Assembly (NCBI GenBank): GCA_902482185.1
Contig: CABSZR010000005.1
Location: forward strand, 1 to 20,932
Source of the DNA: an uncultured Collinsella sp.
Lineage (GTDB): Bacteria > Actinomycetota > Coriobacteriia > Coriobacteriales > Coriobacteriaceae
Direction: 5' to 3'
Length of the DNA: 20,932 bases
Notes under the pieces: generated by a model
Databases searched by the model: none
What the model was told of the DNA's origin: nothing
The model's input: the letters and a program-made list of their open reading frames with translations, nothing else
Program-made: the position numbers and the translations under genes
Shown here: one piece after another, positions 1 through 6,699 of the stretch
Layout: every line of letters begins with the position of its first letter
How positions within the stretch are numbered: the stretch's first letter is position 1

Positions 1-99
1 GTGTGGACCAGCGCGAGCGCGCGGCTTAGTATCCTGTTCATGCGTCAGGGCCTTTCCGGTAGGTTGATGTAGCAAGCGAAATCCTACCCTGCCCGGCGC
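1..99. other. unassigned left edge, possible partial gene
   Basis: No gene can be assigned with confidence. On the plus strand, frames end at position 29 (tail VDQRERAA) or at position 75; either could be the last residues of a gene that begins outside the window, which would fit the strong hairpin at 100-128. On the minus strand an ATG at 41-39, with GGAAAGG nine bases upstream, opens a frame reading MNRILSRALALVH up to the edge, so a leftward gene start is also possible. Bases 58-90 contain a GGTAGG/CCTACC stem. The sequence to the left of the window would decide between these readings. Confidence 0.25.
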
Positions 100-128
100 G
101 GAAACGGCCCCCTCTCGGGGCCGTTTCC
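100..128 (+). terminator. strong hairpin, probable terminator of the gene to the left
   Basis: There is a perfect 12-bp stem (100-111 with 117-128, arms GGAAACGGCCCC and its complement) around a 5-base loop. The base run after it on the plus strand is CTTATATG, not a real T-tract, so termination is inferred from stem strength and from its position just before the separate operon that starts at 245. Confidence 0.5.
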
Positions 129-244
129 CTTATATGCGGAACTTTTTTGCATCCACCTGCGGAAAAATTGATGTCTCGCCCACAGAAACTACCGAAGAGC
201 CTAAAATCGGCTCATATTCAAACAGACACAAGGAGGGATTAATT

Positions 245-1105
245 ATGGAATGGAGCTTTGACGAAATAAGGGGATTTATCCCGAAATCGATTTCTCTCCC
301 ATACTCAAGAGAGGAAAAGAACGGGTACCGCTCTGTTCTAACCGGACGCGATGAGCTGAACTATATCATGTTGAACGGAAGCGGGAGCTACATCGTCTCT
401 CTGTGCGATGGTAAAAACACCGTCGAAACAATCCTTAATCGGATGTGCGACAAGTTTCCAGACGCCAATCCGGACATGCTCAAATCTGACTTAGCCTCGG
501 CAATGAGAGGTTTCAGCGTATCGAGACTAATAGGATGGGTCAAAACTCCGACCGAAAATGGCACACCCATTGCCGATGAGATTTGCGTGGACAATGGGAC
601 CCATATACGGCTTGCCCAAGAAAACGATATTCGCCTGATTTGCTCCCTGGCAAGCCAGGCGAGCTCATCAGAACCAGAAAGTCCCACAATTGTCTACGGT
701 TGGCCTCTTTCCGTCGAGCAGTATGAACGACCGCTAGAGGTGCGAAACGGATTGTTCAATCTGAGCAAGGAATTTTTCATTGTATATGAGTCAGGGAGAC
801 CAACCGGTCTGCTCGGCCTCGCCCCCTCCAGCAATCCCTTACTCAGATACGCAGACATCTGTCTTCTTTTGTGCCCCGCAAGCATCGCCGTTCAATGTAT
901 TGCCGCTGCGGCCAGCTTCTATCGTCAAGAATTTTGCGATGTTCCCAATTTTTTCCACCTGAACCTAACCAGCAAGGAAATTGCATCAAACGAAGGAATT
1001 CGAAATCTTATCAATGAGCCAGAATTCACTTGCGCTGGCACTTTTCCAGGTGAGTGCAGCGACGGCGACTGCATGAATGTATACTGTTTTTCAGAAGTCT
1101 GTTAA
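245..1105 (+). CDS. PqqD-like / GNAT-like fusion protein of a RiPP cluster
   Basis: This 286-residue protein is the first gene of the operon. Residues about 30-99 look like a PqqD-type peptide-recognition (RRE) domain: LTGRDELNYIMLNGSGSYIV, then a LCDGKNTVETIL segment and a helical end ...RLIGWV. PqqD-like domains bind leader peptides and present them to radical SAM enzymes. Residues about 120-275 resemble a GNAT acetyltransferase fold (HIRLAQENDI start, FFIVYESGRPTGLLGLA strand pair), but I cannot place a convincing acetyl-CoA loop. The last 26 residues hold five cysteines (CSDGDC...YC...VC), an unusual tail. The start at 245 is chosen because AAGGAGGGA lies directly upstream; the upstream in-frame ATG at 134 has no ribosome site. 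The radical SAM gene follows after 8 bases. Domain assignment is by pattern only. Alternative: a GNAT-like protein whose N-terminus only mimics PqqD. Confidence 0.65.
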   Translation: MEWSFDEIRGFIPKSISLPYSREEKNGYRSVLTGRDELNYIMLNGSGSYIVSLCDGKNTVETILNRMCDKFPDANPDMLKSDLASAMRGFSVSRLIGWVKTPTENGTPIADEICVDNGTHIRLAQENDIRLICSLASQASSSEPESPTIVYGWPLSVEQYERPLEVRNGLFNLSKEFFIVYESGRPTGLLGLAPSSNPLLRYADICLLLCPASIAVQCIAAAASFYRQEFCDVPNFFHLNLTSKEIASNEGIRNLINEPEFTCAGTFPGECSDGDCMNVYCFSEVC

Positions 1106-1113
1106 GAGGAACC

Positions 1114-2202
1114 ATGGGACGAGTTTCGGAAAACAAGTACACCAACGTTCTCAGAGCGCCACATCACGTCGCCCTTGACATAACAAACAAGTGCAACTTG
1201 AGATGTCTGCACTGCTATAACAGCAGCGGCGAGAATGAGGTCATGCACGACGAGTTGACCTCAGATGAACTTTTTGTTTTCGCAAAGGAAATGGCAGACA
1301 TGTCGCTTTACAGCATGTGTTTCTGTGGAGGAGAAACCTTGTTGCGCAGTAAAGATATCTTGCGCTGCCTTCCCATATTGCGAGATGGGAATGTTGCAGC
1401 GAGCCTGGTAACCAACGGGCTTCTCCTCACGGAATCCCTTCTCCGAGATTTAGAAGATTCCGGACTCAAAAGCATCCAATTTAGCCTAGACGGCATTGGG
1501 TCAGCTCACGATAGGCTGAGGGGACATGAGGGAGCCTTCGAAATCGTCGAAGAAGCAGTTGCCACCGTACTCAACCATTCCGATTTGCACCTTGCTATCG
1601 CATTTACGCCCACGTCGTTCAACACCGAACAGTTTCCCGATGTCATCTCACTATTAGATGAGATTTTCACCAAATCTAACAGGCCGAAGAGGACGCCGGG
1701 TGACTTTATCGAACTACGTGTCCAACCCCTCATGGTTTTGGGCCGTGCGCGAAAGAACACATTTATTAGACCGGACTATTCCCAATACCGTACGTTGATT
1801 CACGCCATTCAAGAGGACGACTTCCTTCGGAAGCACCCGAATGTCCGACCGCAATGGGGCGACCCCGTCGACCATCTAATTCGCTTCTCTGATAACCGAT
1901 ATCTATTAGATCAGGTTTCAGTGCACGCAAACGGCGACATCGTCGTTTCTCCGTATATCCCGTTAGTGGTTGGCAACATCAGAAACCACCCTCTTGAGGA
2001 TTACTGGAACAACGGACTTAGCTCAATTTGGTCCACAAAACTGGTTCAAGACCTCTGTAACCACATGTGGACCATTGACGACATGGAGCGTATGTCCGAC
2101 ACAATTTGCGATATAGATATGGGAGGTGATCTACACGTTGACCTGATTGATGATACCGCGGATGAACTGTTGAACTCATCGTTGAAGGAGATGTTGGGTT
2201 AA
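1114..2202 (+). CDS. radical SAM peptide maturase with cysteine-less SPASM-like C-terminus
   Basis: A 362-residue radical SAM protein. Residues 27-34 (CNLRCLHC) are the CxxxCxxC motif that holds the SAM-cleaving [4Fe-4S] cluster, and GGET at 72-75 is the SAM-binding GGE motif. Further conserved segments are LVTNGLLL and IQFSLDG. The C-terminal block at about 268-310 (HANGDIVVSPYIPLVVGNIR, then LEDYWNNGL) matches the SPASM/twitch region of PqqE-like maturases, but the cysteine expected before the proline is serine, so an auxiliary cluster there is doubtful. By family it probably modifies the peptide encoded immediately downstream; the chemistry is unknown. The start at 1114 has AAGAGGA upstream and follows the previous stop by 8 bases. 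The stop touches the ATG of the 67-residue gene, so translation is probably coupled. An upstream in-frame ATG (1054) lies inside the previous gene and is less likely. Confidence 0.85.
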   Translation: MGRVSENKYTNVLRAPHHVALDITNKCNLRCLHCYNSSGENEVMHDELTSDELFVFAKEMADMSLYSMCFCGGETLLRSKDILRCLPILRDGNVAASLVTNGLLLTESLLRDLEDSGLKSIQFSLDGIGSAHDRLRGHEGAFEIVEEAVATVLNHSDLHLAIAFTPTSFNTEQFPDVISLLDEIFTKSNRPKRTPGDFIELRVQPLMVLGRARKNTFIRPDYSQYRTLIHAIQEDDFLRKHPNVRPQWGDPVDHLIRFSDNRYLLDQVSVHANGDIVVSPYIPLVVGNIRNHPLEDYWNNGLSSIWSTKLVQDLCNHMWTIDDMERMSDTICDIDMGGDLHVDLIDDTADELLNSSLKEMLG

Positions 2203-2406
2203 ATGTACGAGAAGCCCGTAGTAGACAACATGAATCCGACCAGAGCATCGACTCTTGGAACGGAAACTTGGTTCGACATGTATTACATCGTGTGGGGAGC
2301 AAATGTGGCGGTCGGAGTCACCGCAGTTGGAGCCTATGAACTGGTCCTCATCACTTTTGCCGCAGCACTTCCCCTCAGCGAGCAAGGTGGCCAAGACGAG
2401 CAATGA
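2203..2406 (+). CDS. candidate RiPP precursor peptide
   Basis: A 67-residue peptide squeezed between the radical SAM stop (its ATG is the next base) and the membrane protein gene (ATGA overlap at 2403). The N-terminus MYEKPVVDNMNP has Tyr2-x-x-Pro5-x-Val7, like the YxxP leader motif that PqqD-type recognition domains bind in lasso and several radical SAM systems. Residues 20-58 are hydrophobic and aromatic (WFDMYY at 23-28, VWGAN at 30-34, GAYELVLITFAAALP at 43-57). A polar tail SEQGGQDEQ ends it. There is no cysteine, which excludes sactipeptide, ranthipeptide and lanthipeptide rings. W23-F24-D25 would fit the aromatic-x-acid pattern of cyclophane triceptides, but that is speculation. AAGGAG lies 13 bases upstream of the ATG, a rather long spacing. 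Alternative: a small membrane peptide unrelated to modification. Confidence 0.6.
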   Translation: MYEKPVVDNMNPTRASTLGTETWFDMYYIVWGANVAVGVTAVGAYELVLITFAAALPLSEQGGQDEQ

Positions 2407-2744
2407 GTCCTGAAGCGCTAAGATCATCCATTGGCGGCATGGTAGGAGGAATCTGCTTTCTCGTTGTCGGGGTGTTAATGGTAAAGACCGGCAATCCCGG
2501 CCTGATTCACAGTTACCATATCGCTCATATTCCAAGCGAGAAGATTCCTCTTGTTGCCAGATTGGTCGGACTCGGAATAGCGTTGACGGGAGCCGGTCTC
2601 GTTCTCGCGGGCATCATTGCCTTTGCGTCCCAAATCCCATTATCGGCATCGGCGGCTTTCATTCTGCCGCTCATCATAATCTTTGCCGGTCTTGGCGTCT
2701 CCTTGCTAACGATCGTAGTGTTCACATTTCGACCATGGTCATAA
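2403..2744 (+). CDS. small three-helix membrane protein, possible immunity protein
   Basis: A 113-residue protein whose ATG overlaps the stop of the peptide gene (ATGA), so it is co-translated with it. Three hydrophobic segments are visible at about 10-27, 51-73 and 83-107. Between the first two lies KTGNPGLIHSYHIAHIPSEK, a pattern like the small DUF3784-type membrane proteins of Firmicutes. No catalytic motif is seen. Its place right after a candidate precursor and before an exporter suggests self-protection against the peptide product, or a helper in export; this is inference from position only. Confidence 0.6.
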   Translation: MSPEALRSSIGGMVGGICFLVVGVLMVKTGNPGLIHSYHIAHIPSEKIPLVARLVGLGIALTGAGLVLAGIIAFASQIPLSASAAFILPLIIIFAGLGVSLLTIVVFTFRPWS

Positions 2745-2809
2745 TGGATTTCCTATTGCATGAAACTTCAGGCGCATGCCCAACAAACAATGAAAAAATT
2801 TACAGCTTT

Positions 2810-2845
2810 AGTCGGACGGCTGTTTTATTTTTCAGCCGTCCGACT
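2810..2845. other. perfect 13-bp stem-loop with T-rich loop
   Basis: Arms AGTCGGACGGCTG (2810-2822) and its exact complement (2833-2845) enclose a 10-base loop TTTTATTTTT. It lies in the 260-base gap between the membrane protein gene and the ABC exporter. The T-run is in the loop and not after the stem on either strand, so it is not a classic terminator. It could limit read-through into the exporter gene, protect the upstream mRNA 3' end, or be a protein binding site. The rest of the gap (2745-3004) shows no convincing gene or promoter. Confidence 0.6.
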
Positions 2846-3004
2846 GCCGTGCGCGGCCTATTGATCGAACATAAAATTCCCGTTTCTATGAGGATCCAGC
2901 TCGCAAAGACTCTCTATGGAAGCGCTCGTGCCGATTAGTCGCCGCTTCGTTTCCACCGAACCGCGGTGTAAGGTGTCATCAGTTGGTATTTCATACCTGA
3001 TAGA

Positions 3005-4654
3005 TTGGGGCCATTCTTGATTCGGTACGTCTTATCGAAGTTTAGTAAAACAAAGGGTGCTTTCACGTTCATTGCCATCACGACGATTGGAATCGCCCTT
3101 TCCTATGCCGCACCATATGTGAACGGAAAGTTCTTAGATTTCCTTCTTGCCAATCGCAGCGAGAAGGATGCTGTGCTTTTTGCGCTCTTCGTAGCTTCAA
3201 TAGGGGTCTTTTCTGCCTTATTTTCATATTTTGCAGGAACGTTATCTATCCGTATATCCACAAAGCTTTCTTTTGACCTACTCAGGGAAACCGTCTTGCG
3301 CTTTGAGCGAGTTAATTTTCTGACGAACCGAACAACCGACTCAGCCTATACGACGCAAAGGATTTTCACTGACTCAGGTGTTGTTTCTTCTTTCGTTCTA
3401 ACAAACTTTATCAGCGCTCCCCTGTCTGTTGTCGCCATTCCTTTCGTGTTGCTCGTCATATGGTCGGTTGATCCACTCCTCGCACTATTCTCCATCCTCC
3501 TTCTTGTGGCATATCTCTTCGTTATTACCGGATTGCGAAAGCTTCTATATAAAGTCATGTACGAGAAGAAGGAGGCAGATAGCGCTTTCTATGCCGTAAT
3601 AGCATCGCAGTTGAATCAGATTCTCAACATTCAGTTAACGTCTTCATACAATAAAAGCGAGCTAGCACTTGACACCGGATTTGAAAAGTATTTTCCAAAG
3701 GTCTTGCACTCGGGAAAGCTCTCATTCTCACTAACATCGATTGACAGCCTTTTTGCTGCCGTGTTTCAAGCGATAATACTCATCGTATCCGGAGTGCGAA
3801 TCATCAATGGAACCATGACGATAGGCGAATACACCATCGTCGGTGCATATTTTGCCGTCCTATTTAAAACCTTGAAAAACACGATGAACCTGTTCAAGTC
3901 CTATCAGGATGCCAAGGCTTCGTGGGACAGGATGAGCGCCATGGGAAAGGTAGGACCGGAACCAGAGCAAGATCAGACAGGTTTAGTCAAGATTGACACA
4001 ATAAATCGCATTTCTGTTTCCAAGTTGGATTTTACGGTACCCCTTCCAGACGGATCTCCCCGAAAGGTTCTTGACGGATTTTCCTTCGATTTCTCCGGCC
4101 CTGGAACATACTGCATAACCGGAGAAAATGGAAGAGGAAAAACGTCGCTCCTTTACCTGCTCCTTGGGCTGTATCCATCGGCAGGCAAAGTAACATACAA
4201 CGACATGCCGATTGAAAAATGCAATTTGGATTACATACGTTCAGACACGATATCGTGCTGCCCCCAACCGTGCTTCGCTCCAGATGAGACGGTTCGGGAC
4301 CTGTTGGATTATTTCAACACCCCATTTTTTACAAAGCACCAGCATATGAATGAGCTACCGTCGTTGACAACCAGCATAGAGGGCTTGCTTGAGAAACGTT
4401 GTCCTGAACTTTCGGGTGGTGAGCTGCGCCGTGTATACTTGTGGTCGGCAATTTCCCGTAATCCATCAGTCTTGGTGCTCGATGAGCCTACAACTGGATT
4501 GGATGAAACAAGCCGAGCCGAACTCGCTTCGTATGTCAGAAACAACAAATTGAAACAGCTCATTATCATTGTTTCACATGATAATGAGCTGGCAAATGCA
4601 GCGGAAACGATCGTCAGTCTAGATAACGCGTCACACCGTTGCGCAAATCGATAG
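3005..4654 (+). CDS. ABC exporter (fused membrane and ATPase domains)
   Basis: A 549-residue half transporter with a type I exporter membrane domain (several hydrophobic helices within about 1-300) followed by an ATPase domain. Walker A is GENGRGKTS at 373-381, the Q-loop region is around ISCCPQP, the signature is LSGGE at 469-473, Walker B is VLVLDEP ending near 494, and the switch His is near 525 (IIVSHDNEL). All catalytic motifs are intact. There is no N-terminal C39 peptidase, so if it exports the upstream peptide the leader must be cut by another enzyme. The start is uncertain: there is no in-frame ATG, and TTG at 3005 or 3017 are the options, with only a weak ribosome site. As a half transporter it should act as a homodimer. 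It is separated from the peptide operon by 260 bases with a hairpin, so co-regulation is likely but not shown. Confidence 0.85.
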   Translation: MGPFLIRYVLSKFSKTKGAFTFIAITTIGIALSYAAPYVNGKFLDFLLANRSEKDAVLFALFVASIGVFSALFSYFAGTLSIRISTKLSFDLLRETVLRFERVNFLTNRTTDSAYTTQRIFTDSGVVSSFVLTNFISAPLSVVAIPFVLLVIWSVDPLLALFSILLLVAYLFVITGLRKLLYKVMYEKKEADSAFYAVIASQLNQILNIQLTSSYNKSELALDTGFEKYFPKVLHSGKLSFSLTSIDSLFAAVFQAIILIVSGVRIINGTMTIGEYTIVGAYFAVLFKTLKNTMNLFKSYQDAKASWDRMSAMGKVGPEPEQDQTGLVKIDTINRISVSKLDFTVPLPDGSPRKVLDGFSFDFSGPGTYCITGENGRGKTSLLYLLLGLYPSAGKVTYNDMPIEKCNLDYIRSDTISCCPQPCFAPDETVRDLLDYFNTPFFTKHQHMNELPSLTTSIEGLLEKRCPELSGGELRRVYLWSAISRNPSVLVLDEPTTGLDETSRAELASYVRNNKLKQLIIIVSHDNELANAAETIVSLDNASHRCANR

Positions 4655-4690
4655 GACCGCATCGAGTCGCAGCAATTGCAGAAGGCTAAG

Positions 4691-4939
4691 CTATAATGAT
4701 TGCCCTTTACCCATGCGTATCTCAAGGCCTTCGATGATGATCCTTGATACCGTGGTGTTGTGTTCCGCCGCGTAGGTGCTCATCTCTTGCTTCTGCTCTT
4801 CCGTAACCCAAAAGGTGATGCACTCCCCTTTCTTGCGACTTGTCGAATCCCCTTTGTTTCGTGTGTCTTGATTACCCATGAGGGTCATGCTCGCCTCTCC
4901 AACGGGCATGACGCGGCGAGTTGGCTTCTTAATTGCCAC
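4691..4939 (-). CDS. ribbon-helix-helix DNA-binding protein
   Basis: An 82-residue basic protein. Residues 40-75 (CITFWVTEEQKQEMSTYAAE, then NTTVSRIIIEGLEIRM) fit the beta strand and two helices of a CopG/MobC-type ribbon-helix-helix fold, with a Lys/Arg-rich N-terminal arm. Such proteins are typical plasmid or integrative-element repressors, antitoxins or relaxosome accessories. It starts at GTG 4939 with AAGGAG seven bases upstream. The start overlaps by 11 bases the end of a truncated gene on the same strand, so it was once the second gene of an operon. It points toward, and ends 36 bases from, the ABC exporter. Confidence 0.7.
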   Translation of the reverse strand: MAIKKPTRRVMPVGEASMTLMGNQDTRNKGDSTSRKKGECITFWVTEEQKQEMSTYAAEHNTTVSRIIIEGLEIRMGKGQSL

Positions 4940-4989
4940 CGTAAATCTCCTTATCCTCCTCGATGCCCTCCTTCACCTGTTTGAGTAAT
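4929..4989 (-). pseudogene. C-terminal remnant of a gene cut by an IS21-family end
   Basis: On the minus strand a frame reads LLKQVKEGIEEDKEIYGGN and stops at 4931-4929, inside the start of the ribbon-helix-helix gene. Its composition and the 11-base overlap look like the genuine end of an upstream partner gene. Upstream of 4989 the frame runs into the IS21-like terminal sequence and meets a stop, and no start codon with a ribosome site exists. The original protein cannot be identified from about 20 residues; an antitoxin, toxin or mobilisation partner would fit the context. Confidence 0.45.
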
Positions 4990-5007
4990 TGTCCTCTTTG
5001 ACACCGG

Positions 5008-5083
5008 CGATATTGCGCTTACACACCGTCCGCTCACATCCCGAATATTGCCGTTCGGCACCGCCGATATTCCCGTCGGCACC
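5008..5083 (+). repeat. three terminal repeats of the IS21-like end
   Basis: Three related units lie at 5008-5027 (CGATATTGCGCTTACACACC), 5042-5062 (CGAATATTGCCGTTCGGCAC plus one C) and 5065-5083 (CGATATTCCCGTCGGCACC). IS21-family elements are known to carry multiple terminal repeats that bind the IstA transposase, and these sit where such repeats are expected, between the tip and istA. Confidence 0.65.
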
Positions 5084-5136
5084 GTCCCCCTGGTACGTTC
5101 CGGCTGTCCATGCAGCCGAGACCAAGGAGGTACAGC

Positions 5137-5223
5137 ATGGCGAGAAGGATAAGGGCCAGGGAGGCCCTCAGGCTCCGTGCGTCCGGCCTGTCGCAGAACG
5201 CGATAGCCCGCGCGGCGCATTGA
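5137..5223 (+). pseudogene. istA: truncated istA (IS21-family transposase), first 28 codons
   Basis: The ATG at 5137 has AAGGAGG just upstream. The translation MARRIRAREALRLRASGLSQ continues NAIARAAH and then stops at TGA 5221-5223. This is the N-terminal helix-turn-helix start of IstA (LRLRASGLSQNAIARA pattern), whereas full IstA has roughly 400-500 residues. The stop comes from fusion to flanking DNA, so no transposase is made. Confidence 0.65.
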
Positions 5224-5235
5224 TTGGAAGGCTGT

Positions 5236-6274
5236 ATGGACGTCAGGCTGCTTGGAAAGAAAAACGAGGGCGAGGGCCTTGGGGTCGCTGTTCTCGTTGA
5301 TTCGGCTTTTGCAGAGTTAAAAGACAAGAGCGATGAGCAGTTGGCGGAGGCCCAGAGATTTTTGATTGACTTTATGAAAAAAGTTGCTCGGCTAAAGGGA
5401 GTGAGAATTGATCGGCCCCATTTCCTCCGCTCGGAGCTGAGGAGGAAGGGTGTCCATAAAGATGTCGGCGAGTTTGCCGTGGAAACGACCCCCGTTACCG
5501 CCGGAATCGATGTGGGCCTGATCGATAGAATTGCTAGAGAAGTAATTGATTATGAGGCAAAGAAGTCAACCGCCTTTTCCTTTGCAGCGGGTCTTCCCGG
5601 AGGTGTCGCGATGGTGGGCACCATTCCTGCCGATATTACGTAATACTACGTGCACGCATTCAGGATTATGCAGAAACTGGCATACCTGTATGGCTGGCAG
5701 ACCTTTTTTGAAGAATGTGACGACGTTGATGACGAGACTCTCTACGAAATGGCAGTGTTGCTCGGTGTGATGATGGGTGTAGGCAGCGCGAATTCGATGC
5801 TAACCGTAATCGCCAAAAACGCCCAAGAGGCGGTCGCGAAAAAGGTCGCTCGCCAGTCGCTAACCAAGACCAGTTGGTATCCGATCCTGAAGAAGCTCTT
5901 GAGCTTCATGGGTATCAAGATAACAAAGCAGACGGTGGGGGATGCCGCTGGCAAGGTTGTTGTGGGCGTCGGTGGCGTAATCTCTGGTGCTATCACCTTT
6001 ATGGGTCTTTCAAAGGGGTCGGCGCGCTTGTGTAGGCAGCTTAAGTGCTTGCCGCAGGCAAACGAGCGGATTCCTGGCACTGGGTACTATGAAAAGGATG
6101 AGGCCGCGGTTGCCAAGAAGAGGATTGACGTAGCGGAACCCCTCTTTATCGAAAAGTTCGGATTTTACTCCCATATTCTACGGCTCTATTGTTGAATATG
6201 CTGACCGGCTGGAGGAGTCACTGGCGACTGGAGAAGCGAAGCTGGATGCATATAATCCGGACGTTCTTCTCTGA
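5236..6274 (+). pseudogene. EcsC-like family gene broken by a stop codon and a frameshift
   Basis: Read through its lesions, this would be a protein of about 345 residues. It shows the EcsC-family core GLPGG...IPADIT, then QYYVHAFRIMQKLAYLYGW in the next block. A TAA at 5641-5643 interrupts the frame exactly where a residue such as Gln is expected; the same frame then continues to 6195. Near 6155-6161 the sense continues one base out of frame (DFTPIFYGSIVEYADRLEES...) to TGA 6272-6274, so one base seems to have been inserted. The start at 5236 has GGAAGG four bases upstream; TTG 5224 is an alternative. EcsC-like proteins are poorly understood and membrane-associated in some species. The gene begins about a dozen bases after the IS21 remnant. 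Two sequencing errors are an alternative explanation, though less likely for two separate lesions. Confidence 0.7.
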
Positions 6275-6421
6275 TACTCAGCGGAATTAGGCTATGCGTA
6301 ACAGGATTGTTGTTCGATCTAATGTGAACGTTGGATGATGCTAACTATTTATGGAAAACAGTTAAAAAAGTTTTTCACCCCTTTTTCACTCCTCGGAGAA
6401 GGAGGAAAGAGACGCGAAAAC

Positions 6422-6454
6422 AAAAAAGCTCAGAAGCAATTACGCTTCTGAGCT
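6422..6454 (-). terminator. rho-independent terminator of the tRNA-Thr gene
   Basis: There is a perfect 11-bp stem (6427-6437 with 6444-6454) with a 6-base loop. On the minus strand it is followed by a run of six Ts. It lies 12 bases after the 3' end of the tRNA, as expected for a single-gene tRNA transcript. The preceding 6275-6421 holds no gene that I can support. Confidence 0.85.
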
Positions 6455-6466
6455 GCACTAATGCAA

Positions 6467-6542
6467 TGGAGCCAGCGACCGGGCTCGAACCGGTGACCCC
6501 CGCTTTACGAGAGCGGTGCTCTACCAACTGAGCTACGCTGGC
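6467..6542 (-). tRNA. tRNA-Thr (anticodon CGT)
   Basis: The minus strand reads GCCAGCGTAGCTCAGTTGGT... with acceptor stem GCCAGCG pairing to CGCTGGC. The D arm contains AGCTCAGTTGGTAGAGC. The anticodon stem CCGCT/AGCGG holds the loop CTCGTAA, and the T arm contains GGTTCGAGCCC. CCA is encoded at 6469-6467. At 76 nt all elements are present. Anticodon CGT reads ACG, threonine. Its 3' end faces the accessory region, a common position for integrated elements. Confidence 0.97.
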
Positions 6543-6581
6543 GGCCATGTGGTGACGCAACTGAGGCGTCAACGGCTGTCT

Positions 6582-6610
6582 ATGATACGGGACATCGCAC
6601 ATCCGCGCAA
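6582..6610 (-). promoter_or_regulatory. promoter of tRNA-Thr
   Basis: On the minus strand, TTGCGC (6610-6605) and TATCAT (6587-6582) are separated by exactly 17 bases, giving a good sigma-70-type promoter about 40 bases upstream of the tRNA 5' end. Confidence 0.7.
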
Positions 6611-6699
6611 GTGTTCTGACGGCTTTTCTCACTTTAAATGCACTAATATTGGAGACGTGATGTCTTGCTCTTACGGGTCTCAAGCAGAATGGGGCAGTG

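Larger units (their letters stand above)
4990..5223 (+). mobile_element. left-end remnant of an IS21-family insertion sequence
   Basis: It begins with TGTCCTCTTTGACACC at 4990, in the style of IS21-family ends (TG start, TTTGA core). Three related terminal repeats and the first 28 codons of an istA-like gene follow. The rest of istA, istB and the right end are missing; sequence unrelated to the IS starts at about 5221. The element appears to have cut the gene whose tail lies at 4929-4989. Confidence 0.7.

Noticed and set aside
134..244. N-terminal extension of the PqqD-like protein from ATG 134
   Set aside because: No ribosome site there, while ATG 245 has a strong one and starts the domain naturally.
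2810..2845. rho-independent terminator
   Set aside because: The T-run is in the loop; neither strand has Ts after the stem.
2735..2938. 67-residue frame after the membrane protein gene
   Set aside because: It overlaps the previous gene's end, runs through the 2810-2845 hairpin and has no recognisable pattern or good ribosome site.
4951..5220. 89-residue minus-strand frame
   Set aside because: It is antisense to the IS21 terminal repeats and istA start, and its composition is that of shadow translation.
6467..6542. attachment-site duplication of the tRNA 3' end
   Set aside because: No second copy of the tRNA 3' sequence was found in the window.
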